Shown in pieces: positions 63,776 through 64,000 of a DNA stretch of 64,000 bases. The position numbers were made by a program, and so were the translations under genes. The notes below the pieces were generated by a model. That model searched no databases, was not told the origin of the DNA, and worked only from the letters and a program-made list of their open reading frames with translations. The stretch is taken from NCBI RefSeq assembly GCF_036321145.2, contig NC_086232.1, forward strand, positions 16,763,630 to 16,827,629, written 5' to 3'. Origin of the DNA: Pelmatolapia mariae (Eukaryota > Chordata > Actinopteri > Cichliformes > Cichlidae). The stretch's first letter is position 1, and every line of letters starts with the position of its first letter.

Positions 63776-64000
63776 GCCAGCCACTTGACTATGGTGTTCC
63801 TTGTATGCCCTACTTGCTAGCATCATGCACTCTGCTGGATTGCCTCAGGGGCATCTTTGCACAGCCTCCACCTTGGGTCTTTCCTGGTGTGGTAGACCAC
63901 AGTCTCTACTGATATTGTCTATTGATGTTCATGTGCTGCCATGATTAGTGCTGTTTTTCAGTCCAGCTTTGTCCAGCCATTGGTAGGATTTTTTTCTCCT
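63776..64000 (-). mobile_element. LINE (non-LTR retrotransposon) fragment, C-terminal coding part
   Basis: On the minus strand the right edge reads KSYQWLDKAGLKNST and, after a frameshift and gap, VYHTRKDPRWRLCKDAPEAI. This resembles the region downstream of the reverse transcriptase in a LINE protein common in fish, which I recall with a DPRCRLCKDAPE zinc-knuckle-like motif; here one cysteine is W. Frameshifts and stops make it a dead copy. It runs off the right edge and ends abruptly at the (TCTA)n tract. LINE clade not assigned. Confidence 0.65.

Larger units (their letters stand above)
36200..64000. other. Upstream flank of fat1 without recognisable genes (about 27.8 kb)
   Basis: I read this stretch for exons with splice sites and for conserved protein motifs and found none I would call a gene. 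What it holds is listed separately: Tc1-like remnants, a LINE fragment, hairpins and microsatellites. Between these lie AT-rich unique-looking sequences (36.5-39.1, 40.2-42.0, 43.1-48.8, 50.6-53.4, 53.5-58.1, 60.4-63.6 kb). Regulatory elements may be present but cannot be identified without cross-species comparison. Confidence 0.7.

Noticed and set aside
1..64000. tRNA, rRNA, microRNA genes or a CRISPR array
   Set aside because: No cloverleaf with A/B boxes, no rRNA-like sequence and no regularly spaced repeats with unique spacers were seen; the simple tandem repeats have no spacers.

Overview
The window is vertebrate nuclear DNA, most likely from a ray-finned (teleost, probably percomorph) fish. 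Three things show this. The only recognisable gene is a protocadherin-type giant cadherin split by large introns with GT-AG splice sites. Most of the sequence is AT-rich non-coding DNA with microsatellites. The mobile elements are degraded hAT, Tc1-like and LINE copies of kinds common in fish genomes. There are no bacterial features: no operons, no CRISPR array, no phage genes.

The gene is the 5' part of fat1 (FAT atypical cadherin 1; whether the teleost fat1a or fat1b copy cannot be decided here), on the minus strand. Reading 5' to 3' along the gene, i.e. from high to low coordinates: a candidate promoter and 5' non-coding exon region at about 33.7-36.2 kb; the large first coding exon (28948-32237, ATG at 32209, 1087 codons plus one base); a 13.5 kb intron; a 315-nt exon (15096-15410); a 12.4 kb intron; a 62-nt exon (2615-2676), short enough to be missed by an ORF search; then the start of another intron running off the left edge. 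The three exons join in phase 1, 1 and 0 and give 1213 codons of a protein that is usually about 4,600 residues in this family. What is encoded is the signal peptide and roughly the first ten to eleven extracellular cadherin repeats. The transmembrane and cytoplasmic parts lie outside the window.

The introns hold two non-autonomous hAT-type elements with clear 8-bp target duplications (16820-17766, which carries a BED zinc-finger remnant, and 25380-25896), a degenerate teleost tandem repeat near 27.1-27.5 kb, and perfect snap-back hairpins near 1.0 and 9.8 kb.

From about 36.2 kb to the right edge (about 28 kb, upstream of fat1) I see no convincing protein-coding gene. This flank holds two related Tc1-like remnants (42.1-43.1 and 48.9-49.1 kb), a third Tc1-like pseudogene on the minus strand (49.7-50.6 kb), a perfect 20-bp hairpin at 58.2 kb, many microsatellites, and a minus-strand LINE fragment abutting a long (TCTA)n tract at the right edge. 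It may contain fat1 enhancers, but this cannot be judged without comparative data. I found no clear evidence for an undescribed biological system; the findings below are modest and graded accordingly.
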